Shown: positions 35,817-46,981 of the stretch, piece after piece
Numbering within the stretch: position 1 is the first letter of the stretch
Layout: each line of letters begins with the position of its first letter
NCBI RefSeq assembly: GCF_007786455.1
Contig: NZ_VNJK01000004.1
Location: 186,001 to 250,000 of the forward strand
Source: Paenibacillus agilis
GTDB lineage: Bacteria; Bacillota; Bacilli; Paenibacillales; Paenibacillaceae
Length of the DNA: 64,000 nucleotides
Direction: 5' to 3'
The notes under the pieces: model-generated
Seen by the model: the letters and a program-made list of their open reading frames with translations, nothing else
The model's database searches: none
What the model was told of the DNA's origin: nothing
Made by a program: the position numbers and the translations under genes

Positions 35817-36878
35817 ATGACAGCAAATATGGAACGCAAGCTGCGTGTAGGTGTAATTTCAACGGGAGGCATTTTCCGCGGTGCTCATATGCCCGCTTTT
35901 CTGGCCAATCCACATACGGAAATCGTCGCGGTATGTGATACGCATAAACCTTCCGCTTGTGCCGTAGCCGATGAAATCGGACAAGTCCGTGTGTACACAG
36001 AATGGGAAGAGATGCTGGAGCAAGAAGAGCTCGACATTATCGATATTTGCTCGCCTAACTATTTGCATGCACCATTGGCCATCGCGGCTTTGGAGCGCGG
36101 TCTGCATGTATTTTGTGAAAAGCCGGATGCGATTCATGCTGAAGAAGCTCTTCGTATGAAGGAAGCGGCGGAGAAGAGCGGCAAAGTACTTATGGTCATG
36201 CGTAACAACCGTTATCGCTCACGTCCGAAGTTCCTGAAGCAGTGGATTGCGGAAGGCGGTGCAGGTCACCTGTATACAGGCCGCTGTGGCTGGATACGCC
36301 GTAAGGGTATCCCAGGAAAAGGCGGCTGGTTTACGACGAAAGAGCTGTCTGGCGGCGGTCCGCTCATCGACCTTGGTGTTCATATGATTGACTTGTCGAT
36401 GTGGCTCATGGGCAATCCGAAGCCGATTGCTGTAACAGGCGCGACATACAGTCACTTTTCTCAAGCGAAGATCGAAGGCGAATCCCGCCATGTTGAAGGC
36501 AATACGTATGATGTTGAAGACTTGGCAACTGGCTTTATTCGCTTTGATAATGGAGCAACGCTTCAAGTAGAGGTCAGTTGGGCTTCTCATATCGAGGAAG
36601 ATGACGTATTTGTGGAAATGCGTGGTACCAAGGGCGGCTTCTCTATGCGCAATGAAACATTCAAGTTGTTTACCGATATCGGGGGCCAATCAGTCAATTC
36701 AGAACCACAAGTTCCAATTGGCGGCTGGGGTCATCAAGAAAATGTAAATCATTTTGTAGATGCTGTGCTTGGTTTAGTGGAGCCTGAGTTTACGCCAGAT
36801 CAAGGCGTAGATATGATTCGTATCCTAGATGCGATGTATCAGTCAGCGCGTGAAGGCCGTGAAATTCGTTTGGACTAG
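35817..36878 (+). CDS. Gfo/Idh/MocA-family oxidoreductase 2
   Basis: About 353 residues; ATG 35817 is the likely start, 35829 is possible, and the ribosome binding site is weak. Rossmann start LRVGVISTGGIFRGAHMPAFL, then ICSPNYLHAPLAIAALERGLHVFCEKPDAI (E-K-P Lys), GGGPLIDLGVHMIDLSMWLMGNPKPIAVTG. It is a paralogue of the 32816 gene. Two such enzymes in one operon could oxidise a glycoside and later reduce the keto product. Last gene of the sugar operon. Confidence 0.92.
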   Translation: MTANMERKLRVGVISTGGIFRGAHMPAFLANPHTEIVAVCDTHKPSACAVADEIGQVRVYTEWEEMLEQEELDIIDICSPNYLHAPLAIAALERGLHVFCEKPDAIHAEEALRMKEAAEKSGKVLMVMRNNRYRSRPKFLKQWIAEGGAGHLYTGRCGWIRRKGIPGKGGWFTTKELSGGGPLIDLGVHMIDLSMWLMGNPKPIAVTGATYSHFSQAKIEGESRHVEGNTYDVEDLATGFIRFDNGATLQVEVSWASHIEEDDVFVEMRGTKGGFSMRNETFKLFTDIGGQSVNSEPQVPIGGWGHQENVNHFVDAVLGLVEPEFTPDQGVDMIRILDAMYQSAREGREIRLD

Positions 36879-36967
36879 GCGATCACAGTTATGTTAGTAA
36901 TGTTAAAAGTTGTTTCAGATTCGGACATGCAGAAAGCTAGCCATTTGAGATAGGATTAGAAAATAGG

Positions 36968-37030
36968 AGACTGCTGCACAACGAGTTGCAAGGATTGGCT
37001 GCGACTTGTTCTGGGCAGTCTTTTCTTTTT
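36968..37030 (+). terminator. terminator of the sugar operon
   Basis: AGACTGC pairs with GCAGTCT, with more pairing inside (CAACGAGTTGCA with TGCGACTTGTT), then TTTTCTTTTT. The rest of 36879-37227 has no gene. Confidence 0.8.
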
Positions 37031-37227
37031 GGATAGGCGACGAAGATGTGATGTGGAGGTTTTCGATTGTAAGAGAATGAATCGAGTAAGCACGGTTAAC
37101 AAATGCTTCCCTAACAGGTACAATAGTGGAATAGCATGAGGCACATGCAGTGAAACTATGCGTGTTGCACGTATGATTCATATGCCGATTGCATGTCTAT
37201 GGTTGTATTTTATTGAGGTGAATGAAA

Positions 37228-37962
37228 ATGAAAGCATGGTATGAACAAAGCTTTGGTGAAGATTATTTGCTTGTATATAAGCATCGTGATATGCAGGGTG
37301 CTGTAGAGGAAGTTCAACGAATGGTGAGCTGGTTGGAACTCCCTGAAGGCGCTCATATATTGGATTTATGCTGTGGGATGGGGCGTCACTCGCTTGCACT
37401 TGCAGAAGCAGGTTATCAGGTGACAGGGATGGATTTGTCAGAGGTGCTGCTTCGTGAAGCGCGCCTTCATGACCAAGGAGAGCAAGTCGAGTTCGTTCAT
37501 GGTGATATGCGTAAGCTGCCGTTTGACAATACGTTTGATGCGGTCGTCAACGTATTTACCTCGTTCGGCTATTTTGAGCGAGATGAAGAGAACGGTCAAG
37601 TTATTGCAGAAGTAAGCCGTGTGCTTAAGCCCGGTGCGCCATTCCTGATCGACTTTTTGAATCCTACCTATGTAGAAAATCATCTCGTTGCGGAGTCTGA
37701 ACGTGTGGATGAAGGTAATCGAATTACGGAAACGCGTAAGATTGAAGATGGCTGTGTAAAGAAACACATCATGCTAACACATTTGGACACGGGTGAGGTT
37801 CGTCATTACGATGAGCGAGTTAAACTGTACGGTCGAGAGCCGTTTGAACAGATGCTCTCCGCAGCAGGGTTGCAGCTGGATGCCGTATTTGGCGGCTATG
37901 ACGGGGCGCCTTACGATTCAGAGACATCAACAAGATTGATCATGATCGGGCACAAACGTTAA
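37228..37962 (+). CDS. class I SAM-dependent methyltransferase
   Basis: 244 residues from ATG 37228, spaced 7 bp from GAGGTG (ATG 37222 is closer and less likely). SAM motif I ILDLCCGMGRHSLALAEAGY, motif II VTGMDLSEVLLREAR, FVHGDMRKLPFDNTFDAVVNVFTSFGYFERDEENGQV, and PFLIDFLNP. The C-terminal half has the beta-rich extension of small-molecule methyltransferases. Substrate unknown. Confidence 0.88.
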   Translation: MKAWYEQSFGEDYLLVYKHRDMQGAVEEVQRMVSWLELPEGAHILDLCCGMGRHSLALAEAGYQVTGMDLSEVLLREARLHDQGEQVEFVHGDMRKLPFDNTFDAVVNVFTSFGYFERDEENGQVIAEVSRVLKPGAPFLIDFLNPTYVENHLVAESERVDEGNRITETRKIEDGCVKKHIMLTHLDTGEVRHYDERVKLYGREPFEQMLSAAGLQLDAVFGGYDGAPYDSETSTRLIMIGHKR

Positions 37963-38063
37963 CTCCTATACTCGCAAGCTCGATCGATTATTTATATATT
38001 CATACATCTGTATAGTAAGTGAGATCCCTAGACTTTAGTGGAAATAGAGAGGAAGTTGAGAGG

Positions 38064-39155
38064 ATGGCAGAGGAGAAGCGTTGGCAAGGTCAAGCATGGG
38101 CTGAAAGTGAACATTGGAGTATTACCGTTTGGCAGGATGAGCATAAGCAGCTGGAACCTATTTATCAGATTCGCATACCGCTGCCCTTCTCGCTTCGATG
38201 GGTGAATGCTTATGCGATGCGTGAATCGGATCATACAGGATGGACGATTGTTGATCCTGGCTTGCGGACACCACAGGCAGAAGCGGCGTGGCAGGAAGTG
38301 TTGGACAAGTTGTCTATACATGTTGGCTCTCTACGTCAAATTATTTTAACCCACTATCATCCTGATCATTTAGGTATGGCAGGGATGCTGCAGCAGAAGT
38401 ACGAGGTGCCTGTCGTATTGTCCCGCATTGGCTGGCAGCATGCTGTTATGCTATGGGGTGATGGTAATCAAATGGCACAGCGGATACAGCAGTTAATGCG
38501 TATGCATGGTGCACCTGAAGAGGTCATGGGGATGCTCGGGGAACATATGGATAGCTTTGAGACATGTGTAAGCCCGCTTCCAGAGGTTACATATATCAAT
38601 GATGGGGATGAGCTTGTGTTTGGTGGTCGAACATGGGCAGCTATTGAAACACATGGTCATGCCCCCGGCCATATAAGTTTTTACAATAAAGAGCATGGTT
38701 TGCTCCTTGCAGGCGATCATGTGCTGCCGCAAATTACACCTAATGTAAGCTATATGCCGGGCAGCGATCCGCAGCCGTTGCTGTTGTATTTGGAAGGGTT
38801 AAAAAAGTTGTCGGGGTTAGAGGTGGAACTGGTATTGCCAGGTCACCGAAATCCGTTCTATCAGTATCACTCGCGTATTGATTATTTGCTTCAGCATCAT
38901 GAAGAGCGCTTGGCTGAATGGCATGGAATGCTTGTGCGTGAACCGATGACGGCATATCAGTTATGTACACGCATCTTTGGGAATGTTGGGCGGCTTACGG
39001 TACACCAATTCCGATTTGCAATGGGAGAGACGCTGTCACATTTAATAGAGCTTGAACGCCGTGGACAGGTCAATTGTGAGCAGTCATTGGAGCCAGTTGG
39101 AGATGTACGTGTGTGGAGTGCTTGTACGCAGCGAACTGAGTGTACGATTAGTTAA
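38064..39155 (+). CDS. metallo-beta-lactamase fold hydrolase
   Basis: 363 residues from ATG 38064. Zinc motif ILTHYHPDHLGMAG (HxHxDH type), then ETHGHAPGHISFY, LLLAGDHVLPQITPNVSY and LVLPGHRNPF giving the remaining metal ligands. A C-terminal helical domain follows (residues ~270-350), as in LACTB2-like members. Likely a thioester or phosphodiester hydrolase; substrate not visible. Confidence 0.88.
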   Translation: MAEEKRWQGQAWAESEHWSITVWQDEHKQLEPIYQIRIPLPFSLRWVNAYAMRESDHTGWTIVDPGLRTPQAEAAWQEVLDKLSIHVGSLRQIILTHYHPDHLGMAGMLQQKYEVPVVLSRIGWQHAVMLWGDGNQMAQRIQQLMRMHGAPEEVMGMLGEHMDSFETCVSPLPEVTYINDGDELVFGGRTWAAIETHGHAPGHISFYNKEHGLLLAGDHVLPQITPNVSYMPGSDPQPLLLYLEGLKKLSGLEVELVLPGHRNPFYQYHSRIDYLLQHHEERLAEWHGMLVREPMTAYQLCTRIFGNVGRLTVHQFRFAMGETLSHLIELERRGQVNCEQSLEPVGDVRVWSACTQRTECTIS

Positions 39156-39176
39156 AAAATGAACGATTATACTCAA

Positions 39177-39234
39177 CAAGAAGGTTGTCCGTATTTGGCG
39201 CTATTACCAGTGCCTCGGACAACCTTCTTGTTTG
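39177..39234. terminator. bidirectional terminator between convergent genes
   Basis: CAAGAAGGTTGTCCG pairs perfectly with CGGACAACCTTCTTG, followed by TTT. Confidence 0.88.
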
Positions 39235-39269
39235 ATTTGCATGTATTTACATTTGTGAATTAGTTGAAA

Positions 39270-39866
39270 TTAGCTTTCTAATTGTGCCTTTGTAGCAGCA
39301 GCTTGCAGCTCTGCTAGTTGACGCATATGCTCCATATCTTCCTCGCGCTCCGCTTGCTTGCGGTGAGCGATCCGGCTGCTCGCAGCAGCAGCGATTGCCC
39401 CGACAATATCATCCAAGAAGGTATGAATTTGGCCGTCACTTTTATCGTTTAGGCGTTCAAGGACACCGGCTTTCATTTTATCTACATAACCAAAGTTCGT
39501 AAATCCAATACTTCCATATACGTTAACGATAGAAAAAGCTAAAATTTCATCTACGCCGTACAGGCCCTCATCATTTTCCACCATCTCTTGCAGAACAGGG
39601 ATGAGCTTGCCTTCCTCAGCCATCATATCTAGTTGAATACCTGTCAAAATGGCATTTTGTACTTCACGTTTGCGGAGCACTTGATCCACACTGTATTTGC
39701 AATAGTCTAATGTAAGTTCAGGGTAATACTTTTGCTGTAAGAACAAGACGAGCTCAGCAATATGTTCAAGCTCTATGCCTCGCTTCTTAAGTAAGTCTCT
39801 TGTCACCGATTCTACCAATTCGCTATTCAAACTGTATGGCTTTTTTGCATGGTTTTCTGTGCTCAT
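39270..39866 (-). CDS. phosphatidylglycerophosphatase A family protein (YutG-like)
   Basis: 198 residues from the reverse ATG at 39866, with GAGGTGA upstream. PgpA/YutG pattern: VTRDLLKKRGIELEHIAELVLFLQQKYYPELTLDYC, YGVDEILAFSIVNVYGSIGFTNFGYVDKMK and FLDDIVGAIAAAASSRIAHRK. The FLDDI acidic motif is typical. No clear membrane span, as in the Bacillus soluble form. Role in phospholipid head-group dephosphorylation is by homology and not certain for YutG-type proteins. Confidence 0.85.
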   Translation of the reverse strand: MSTENHAKKPYSLNSELVESVTRDLLKKRGIELEHIAELVLFLQQKYYPELTLDYCKYSVDQVLRKREVQNAILTGIQLDMMAEEGKLIPVLQEMVENDEGLYGVDEILAFSIVNVYGSIGFTNFGYVDKMKAGVLERLNDKSDGQIHTFLDDIVGAIAAAASSRIAHRKQAEREEDMEHMRQLAELQAAATKAQLES

Positions 39867-40061
39867 GTAAGTCACCTCATTATATGTTCTTTCATGTATT
39901 ACCGATTTATCCTACAAGTTAAGCATGCATCTTTCCAACAAAAATTGCAAATGTGGTCATGTTCCTGCTTGCTTGTTCGTATACATAGGACAAACAGGTG
40001 CGTTGACAGACTAGACTGTTTGTCGTGCGCATCACTACAGGTCAAGGAGGAATATATAACA

Positions 40062-41153
40062 ATGAATCATGTATCTACCTCTGTATCTTCACGCTCCCGT
40101 ATGTCGCGTCTTGGAATGTTGGCCGGTATACTAACGGTGACCGTTGGCTTGACTGCATGCGGTGGCGAAAGTGCTATCGATGCTCCTCCATTGGATGTGG
40201 AAATGCAAATGCTTCAGCAAATTGAAAACAATGCGAGCGGTGTGCAAGGGACAAGCATGCAAATTGGAGATGAACAAGCGAAGCCCAATATGACTGTGTA
40301 TGCACGTGATCGTTATGGATATTTAGCCCCTATCGGGTATAAATGGGAAGCGAAGAGCAATGATGAGCTGGGCAAGGCGGCGCTGGAACTTCTTATTGAA
40401 GGCGGTGCTCATGCGGCGAAGCTGCCAGTGGATTTTAAGGCGACGATTCCTAAAGGAACTAAAGTGACACAGCTGTCGATTAAGCCAGAGCAGCAGCTTG
40501 CCATTGTAGAATTCTCCGATGAATTCCATCAATACAAAACGGAAGATGAGCGCAAGGTACTCGAATCTATCGTCTGGACGCTAACCTCACTGCCTGATGT
40601 GAAACATGTGCAATTATGGATGAATGGGCAGCGCTTAACGGCGATGCCAGTGGGGGATACACCGATTGATGGTCGTTTATCACGGAGCTTCGGAATTAAT
40701 TTAGAAAGAGCGGACGGAGTAAGTGATATGTACTCCACGCCGGTTACCTTATATTTCACTGCTCTTACAGAGAAGGGGAAAGCATACTACGTACCGATTA
40801 CAAGGTTGATTGCACCATCTACTGACCCGTTGACAGCAACGCTAGAACAGATGGTGGCAGGCCCGCTTAATCCTAATCAGCTGTCACGAGTGTTGACAGA
40901 AGAAACGAAGATTGGAAAGATTGAGCATAAAGGCGATCTTGTAACAATCAACTTGGAAGATACGATGTTTGAGCAGGGTGACAAGGTTCCGTCTGAGCTG
41001 ATTAAAGCCGTTGTATTATCGTTGACGGAGCGTCCTGACATTGGTAAAGTTCAAGTGCTTGTTAACGGAGTTAAGGATATTAAAGGCACAGATAACAAAA
41101 ACTACTCCGAGCCTGTATCCCGTGTAGAAGTGGATCCTGTTTGGAAAGGCTAA
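40062..41153 (+). CDS. gerM: GerM-like sporulation/germination lipoprotein
   Basis: 363 residues from ATG 40062 with AAGGAGG upstream. Lipoprotein signal peptide ending L-T-A-C-G-G. Two GerM domains: AALELLIEGG...LPVDFKATIPKGTKVTQLSIKPEQQLAIVEFSDEF, and TLEQMVAGPLNPNQ...LVTINLEDTMF, each with a matching SLP/SLT-ERPDI..VQLWMNGQ or VQVLVNG end. In Bacillus subtilis GerM supports sporulation and SpoIIQ localisation. The order gerM-rph-rdgB matches Bacillus. Confidence 0.95.
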   Translation: MNHVSTSVSSRSRMSRLGMLAGILTVTVGLTACGGESAIDAPPLDVEMQMLQQIENNASGVQGTSMQIGDEQAKPNMTVYARDRYGYLAPIGYKWEAKSNDELGKAALELLIEGGAHAAKLPVDFKATIPKGTKVTQLSIKPEQQLAIVEFSDEFHQYKTEDERKVLESIVWTLTSLPDVKHVQLWMNGQRLTAMPVGDTPIDGRLSRSFGINLERADGVSDMYSTPVTLYFTALTEKGKAYYVPITRLIAPSTDPLTATLEQMVAGPLNPNQLSRVLTEETKIGKIEHKGDLVTINLEDTMFEQGDKVPSELIKAVVLSLTERPDIGKVQVLVNGVKDIKGTDNKNYSEPVSRVEVDPVWKG

Positions 41154-41288
41154 TGTGGGACTTTTGACTGTAGCGGGCAGAGTCTCACATTTTGGATTAC
41201 CAAAGATGCTTTTCATCCGTGACTTTGTTAAAATAGGAATGTTCTAACTAAATGGTGGTCATGTTGACGTAATGTAGGAGGCACAACA

Positions 41289-42050
41289 ATGAGAAGCAAC
41301 GGACGAAAGGCGGATGAGCTCCGCCCGATTACAATTCGTACGAATACGAATAAATATGCGGAAGGATCAGTGTTCATTGAAGTAGGCGACACGAAAGTTT
41401 TGTGTACGGCGACGGTTGATGAACGCGTTCCTCCCTTTCTTAAAGGACAAGGAAAAGGCTGGGTTACAGCTGAATATTCAATGCTGCCGCGTGCTACGCA
41501 AACGAGAAATCAGCGTGAAGCCAATCGTGGTAAATTAACGGGGCGTACAATGGAAATTCAACGTCTAATCGGTCGTGCATTGCGTTCGGTAGTAGATTTG
41601 CATGCGCTAGGTGAGCGTACCGTTACGTTGGACTGTGATGTCATTCAAGCGGATGGCGGAACACGTACGACTTCGATAACAGGTGCTTTTGTAGCGATGG
41701 CTATCGCGCTTAATAAAGTAGCTGAGCAGCATTCGTTAAAGAAGTTCCCTATTACAGATTTCCTCGCATCGGTAAGCGTTGGTGTTGTCGAGGAAAAGGC
41801 TGTATTGGATTTGAACTATGATGAGGATTCTACAGCTAAAGTTGATATGAACGTTGTGATGACGGGAAGCGGCAAATTCGTAGAGGTTCAAGGAACAGGT
41901 GAGGAAAGCCCGTTCTCACGTGCAGAGCTAAATGATCTGCTTGCGTTGGGTGAGAAAGGCGTGCTCGATATGATCGGGCATCAGAAAGAAGTGCTTGGAG
42001 CGATTGCAGACAAGATTACGGCTGCAGCAGCTTCCAACAAGGAGGCATAG
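41289..42050 (+). CDS. rph: ribonuclease PH
   Basis: 253 residues, GTAGGAGGC upstream. RNase PH signatures: [79 protein letters not shown] and [19 protein letters not shown]. Trims tRNA 3' ends by phosphorolysis. 6 bp ahead of the nucleotide pyrophosphatase gene. Confidence 0.98.
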   Translation: MRSNGRKADELRPITIRTNTNKYAEGSVFIEVGDTKVLCTATVDERVPPFLKGQGKGWVTAEYSMLPRATQTRNQREANRGKLTGRTMEIQRLIGRALRSVVDLHALGERTVTLDCDVIQADGGTRTTSITGAFVAMAIALNKVAEQHSLKKFPITDFLASVSVGVVEEKAVLDLNYDEDSTAKVDMNVVMTGSGKFVEVQGTGEESPFSRAELNDLLALGEKGVLDMIGHQKEVLGAIADKITAAAASNKEA

Positions 42051-42056
42051 GAGCTA

Positions 42057-42713
42057 ATGCCTGTCGTGGGAGATACAATCCTTGTTGCAACACGAAATGC
42101 TGGTAAAGTGCGTGAGTTTACCCTTGCGTTTAGCGCTCTTGGGCTTCAAGTGAAGAGCTTGGCGGACTATCCTTTAATACCTGATGTAGAAGAAGACGGC
42201 GAAACTTTTCTTGAAAATGCGTTCAAGAAGGCGATGACCGTTGCTGAGGCGCTTCGAATTCCTGTGCTGGCAGACGATTCAGGTCTTGCTGTTGAGCGTT
42301 TAAATGGTGAGCCAGGTGTATATTCGGCCCGCTACGCAGGAGAGCATGGCAATGATGAAGCGAACAATGCCCTTCTGATCAACAATTTAAGATCATTAAA
42401 GGCTGACAGAGAGCAATACGTGCTGGCAGATGGGGAAGAAGCTGTAGGACTCAGTTCCGCGCAATTTGTTTGCGCGTTAGTGCTGTACGATCCGAACACG
42501 AAGCAGTCCTATGAAGCAGTTGGAACCTGTGATGGTGTCATCGTTGAACAGGCGCGGGGCAACTATGGGTTCGGCTATGACCCGCACTTCTACGTTCCGT
42601 CTTATGAGCGAACGATGGCAGAGCTGACTCCAGAGGAAAAACAACGCATAAGCCATCGCGGCGAAGCGTTGCGCCTATTGCTGCAGCGCTTGTCACTGGG
42701 TGTAGGACATTAA
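42057..42713 (+). CDS. rdgB: RdgB/HAM1 non-canonical purine NTP pyrophosphatase
   Basis: 218 residues, GGAGCTA before the ATG. Signature parts: ILVATRNAGKVREF, VEEDGETFLENAFKKA, VLADDSGLAVERLNGEPGVYSARYAG, GNYGFGYDPHFYVPSYERTMAELTPEEKQRISHRGEAL. Hydrolyses ITP, XTP and dITP. A ~20 residue stretch around LRSLKADREQYVLADGEEAV is longer than in most members. Confidence 0.97.
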   Translation: MPVVGDTILVATRNAGKVREFTLAFSALGLQVKSLADYPLIPDVEEDGETFLENAFKKAMTVAEALRIPVLADDSGLAVERLNGEPGVYSARYAGEHGNDEANNALLINNLRSLKADREQYVLADGEEAVGLSSAQFVCALVLYDPNTKQSYEAVGTCDGVIVEQARGNYGFGYDPHFYVPSYERTMAELTPEEKQRISHRGEALRLLLQRLSLGVGH

Positions 42714-42810
42714 TCTTTTCTTTAATGCCGATAATTCCGAGTGAAAAAGTATAAAATATTCCTTAATCCTATAGACATCTGATCCGTCTTCCGATAAGGT
42801 AGTATACATA

Positions 42811-42850
42811 AAGGCACCTTTGCAGCGTATATGTGTAAAGGTGCCTTTCT
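42811..42850 (+). terminator. terminator of gerM-rph-rdgB
   Basis: AAGGCACCTTT pairs with AAAGGTGCCTT, followed by TCTTC. It is 100 bp after rdgB. Confidence 0.75.
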
Positions 42851-42864
42851 TCACATCAATATAA

Positions 42865-44199
<1,335 letters not shown>

Positions 44200-44222
44200 T
44201 CCTTTGTTCTAAAAAAATGAAA

Positions 44223-44274
44223 GAGCCGCTTTCCCTGCAGGAGTTGCCTGCAAAAGGAAAAGCGGCTTTTTTGT
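44223..44274. terminator. bidirectional terminator metY / asnB
   Basis: AGCCGCTTTCC with inner CTGCAGG pairs with CCTGCA..GGAAAAGCGGCT, followed by six T. It serves both convergent genes. Confidence 0.9.
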
Positions 44275-46128
44275 CTAGAATCGAACTTGGATCTGATAGC
44301 TTCTCATCCAATAATCGATTTGCAGCAAATAAGCGAATAGCTGCGGTCCAGACATCAGTTGACCGAACCAAGGCAGATTGGAGCTGGCTTCTTCTGAAGC
44401 AGCGATACTGCGAATGCGATCAGCTTGAATAAACGTATGGAGAGGAGAGCTCGGGTCATCCAATCGTTGCAATACTTGCGTACGAACGGCATTGAGATAA
44501 CTTGGATTATGCGTTTTTGGATAAGGACTTTTTTTGCGATATAAAACGTCATGCGGGAGCAGCCCTTCTAGTGCTTTACGAAGCAGTCCTTTCTCCCGAT
44601 GACCATGTGTTTTAATGGACCATGGCACATTGAATGCATACTGCACTAAGCGATGGTCAGTATAAGGCACACGAACTTCAAGCCCAACACCCATGCTCAT
44701 TCTGTCTTTACGATCAAGCAAAGTAGGCATAAACCTCGTAATGTTCAAATAAGACATTTTTCTCATTCGACTAGCTGCTTCATCTTCCCCGTTAAGTAGG
44801 GGAACCTCTGCGACAGCTTGGGAATAACGGTCAGCTGCATACTGTTCTCCCTTTATCGCGTCAGCAATTTCTGGCTTCAATAAGCTGGTTCTGAGGGGCA
44901 CTGATAAGGCCCATGGGAAGGTGGAGGCTGATAATGCTTCTTCTCTGTGGAACCAAGGATAACCGCCGAATACTTCATCAGCGGCCTCGCCCGATAAAGC
45001 TACCGTGGCGTGCTTTTTGATTTCACGGCAAAATAAATACAATGATCCGTCAATGTCTGTCATTCCGGGCAAATCTCGAACATGAACGGCTGTTGTCAAA
45101 GAATCGACTAATTCGGGAGTATCAAATTTAATATAATGATGTTTTGTTTGCAGTTCTTCCACCATTCGCTGAATCCAAGGCTCATCCGCATTTGGTTGGA
45201 AACTATGTGCTTTGAAGTGTTTATCGTTGTCTACGTAATCGACGGAAAAGGTGTTTACCTGACCTAATCCATTCCGCTTGTGATGCAGGGCAGTCAGTGC
45301 GGTTAATGCGCTCGAATCAAGACCTCCAGACAGCAAGGTACAGACGGGAACATCAGATACAAGTTGGCGTTCTACCGTATCCAGTAATAGTTCTCTAACA
45401 TGTTGAGCGGTCTGTTCCTCATTGTGCTCGTGTTCATAGCTTTCAAGCTGCCAATAGGTGGATGAACGGCTGCCGTTGTGATCATAGGTCAGCGTTTTTC
45501 CAGGCCGTAGTTCTCGCAGCTGCTTGTATATGCCATGTCCTGGGGTGCGGGCAGGACCAACGATAAAAATTTCTGCAACCCCTTCTGAACCGATAATGGG
45601 TGATATGTTAGGATGCTTCAGCAATGCTTTAGGCTCGGAACCAAAAGCAAACCAGCCCTCTCCTTCCGCATAGAAAAGGGGTTTAACTCCGAGTCGATCA
45701 CGAGCCATAAATAGTCTCTGTTCGGTCTCTTCCCACACAGCAAAAGCAAAAATACCGTTTAAACGCTCTACACAGGCTTGCTTCCACTCGATGTATGCAA
45801 CCAAAAGTACCTCTGTATCGCAATGGGTGCGGAACTTGTAACCTTTATGAAGCAGATCCTCCCGCAGTTCACTTGCATTGTAAAGTTCACCATTGTACGC
45901 AATTGCGTAAGTACCGCTTTCGTGATGAATGACCATAGGTTGGGCGCCATTCGTCGGATCAATGACAGCTAGTCTGCGATGGCCGAGTGCACATGAACCT
46001 GCAATCCAAATTCCTTTTGCATCTGGTCCCCTTGCTGTTAATGTTTCCGTCATTTGCTCAACAATGGCTGTATTATGGCTCGTGGCGAGGTCGCGGTTCC
46101 AATCGATCCATCCTGTTATTCCACACAT
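44275..46128 (-). CDS. asparagine synthase (glutamine-hydrolysing)
   Basis: 617 residues, AGAGAGGATG upstream. MCGITGWIDW gives the catalytic Cys2 of the glutaminase domain, with RLAVIDPTNGAQPM and YNGELYN. The synthase domain has the PP-loop SGGLDSSALT, VALSGEAADEVFGGYPWF, and RKDRMSMGVGLEVRVPYTDHRLVQ. Converts Asp + Gln + ATP to Asn. Bacillus subtilis has three paralogues (asnB, asnH, asnO) and I cannot assign this one; asnO is sporulation-linked. Confidence 0.95.
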   Translation of the reverse strand: MCGITGWIDWNRDLATSHNTAIVEQMTETLTARGPDAKGIWIAGSCALGHRRLAVIDPTNGAQPMVIHHESGTYAIAYNGELYNASELREDLLHKGYKFRTHCDTEVLLVAYIEWKQACVERLNGIFAFAVWEETEQRLFMARDRLGVKPLFYAEGEGWFAFGSEPKALLKHPNISPIIGSEGVAEIFIVGPARTPGHGIYKQLRELRPGKTLTYDHNGSRSSTYWQLESYEHEHNEEQTAQHVRELLLDTVERQLVSDVPVCTLLSGGLDSSALTALTALHHKRNGLGQVNTFSVDYVDNDKHFKAHSFQPNADEPWIQRMVEELQTKHHYIKFDTPELVDSLTTAVHVRDLPGMTDIDGSLYLFCREIKKHATVALSGEAADEVFGGYPWFHREEALSASTFPWALSVPLRTSLLKPEIADAIKGEQYAADRYSQAVAEVPLLNGEDEAASRMRKMSYLNITRFMPTLLDRKDRMSMGVGLEVRVPYTDHRLVQYAFNVPWSIKTHGHREKGLLRKALEGLLPHDVLYRKKSPYPKTHNPSYLNAVRTQVLQRLDDPSSPLHTFIQADRIRSIAASEEASSNLPWFGQLMSGPQLFAYLLQIDYWMRSYQIQVRF

Positions 46129-46271
46129 AAGTTGTTCATCCTCTCTGCTCCGATACTACCGAGAAGACCGATGACCGAGCTGTCTATAAATCAAGGTAAT
46201 ATCATGGGTATGCAGGAAGCGGGATAAGATGTATGTCCATCAGGGGAAGCTAACAAAAAAGGAGGGGTGAT

Positions 46272-46571
46272 GTGAGTCGTCATACGTACTATGTTTCGGT
46301 TCATGCGCGAACCGTGCTCCCTTATTCCACACAAGGCGATGAGTGGACCATTCATGCGACAGAGGATGAAGCAGCGGCACTTCTAGGTCAATTCTCCAAG
46401 CTGGAGGAGGCCGAGACAGAAGCGTTATACCGCGGGTTTAACCCAATCATCGATGTACCTGAGGTGGAACTTAATGCTCGTAGTCAACAAGTTGTTGATG
46501 ATATTTACAACATCATAGCCAAGCTAGGAACGTCAGTCACGAAGCAAACTCTGTCCCAAATAAGGGATTGA
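46272..46571 (+). CDS. unknown protein, 99 aa
   Basis: GTG start after AAAGGAGGGG. Sequence HTYYVSVHARTVLPYSTQGD with many acidic residues later (EDEAAALLGQFSKLEEAETEAL). No signal peptide, membrane span or known motif. 19 bp from the next unknown gene, so probably one operon. Confidence 0.75.
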   Translation: MSRHTYYVSVHARTVLPYSTQGDEWTIHATEDEAAALLGQFSKLEEAETEALYRGFNPIIDVPEVELNARSQQVVDDIYNIIAKLGTSVTKQTLSQIRD

Positions 46572-46590
46572 GGAAGGGGGGAGAATAGCG

Positions 46591-46938
46591 GTGATTGATA
46601 TTCAACAAGCTCATTTTAAAAAAACAACTACAGTCGACGGGAAATTGTGTGCAGAAGTTGAAATTATTCCTTTTGGCCGAACAGGGAATTTGCTTGCTTA
46701 TGTAACTGCGATTCCAAATGGTGGCTACGAAATTGTTAGGGTGCTGCAGGCTCATGCAGGTGGAGATGCTGCACAAGTGGTGCCTGACGTTCATCAAGCG
46801 CTGGAGTCAGTGGCAGAAGAAGAATTTAGCGATGACACCTTTGGGTGCGACTGGAAGGCCAAGGCACATTTCCTTGATAATTTATTAGCTTGTCCTGAAG
46901 TGCGTTCCCAACTGGATTCCCTAAACGAGCAGTCATGA
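46591..46938 (+). CDS. unknown protein, 115 aa
   Basis: GTG start after GGAAGGGGGG. Short beta-like strands (CAEVEIIPFGRTGNLLAYVTAIPNGGYEIVRV) and an acidic helical end. Not recognised. Lies between two other small genes in the same direction. Confidence 0.7.
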   Translation: MIDIQQAHFKKTTTVDGKLCAEVEIIPFGRTGNLLAYVTAIPNGGYEIVRVLQAHAGGDAAQVVPDVHQALESVAEEEFSDDTFGCDWKAKAHFLDNLLACPEVRSQLDSLNEQS

Positions 46939-46981
46939 TAATCATGATTGTACCTATAACTCATAACAGGAGGCATCACAT

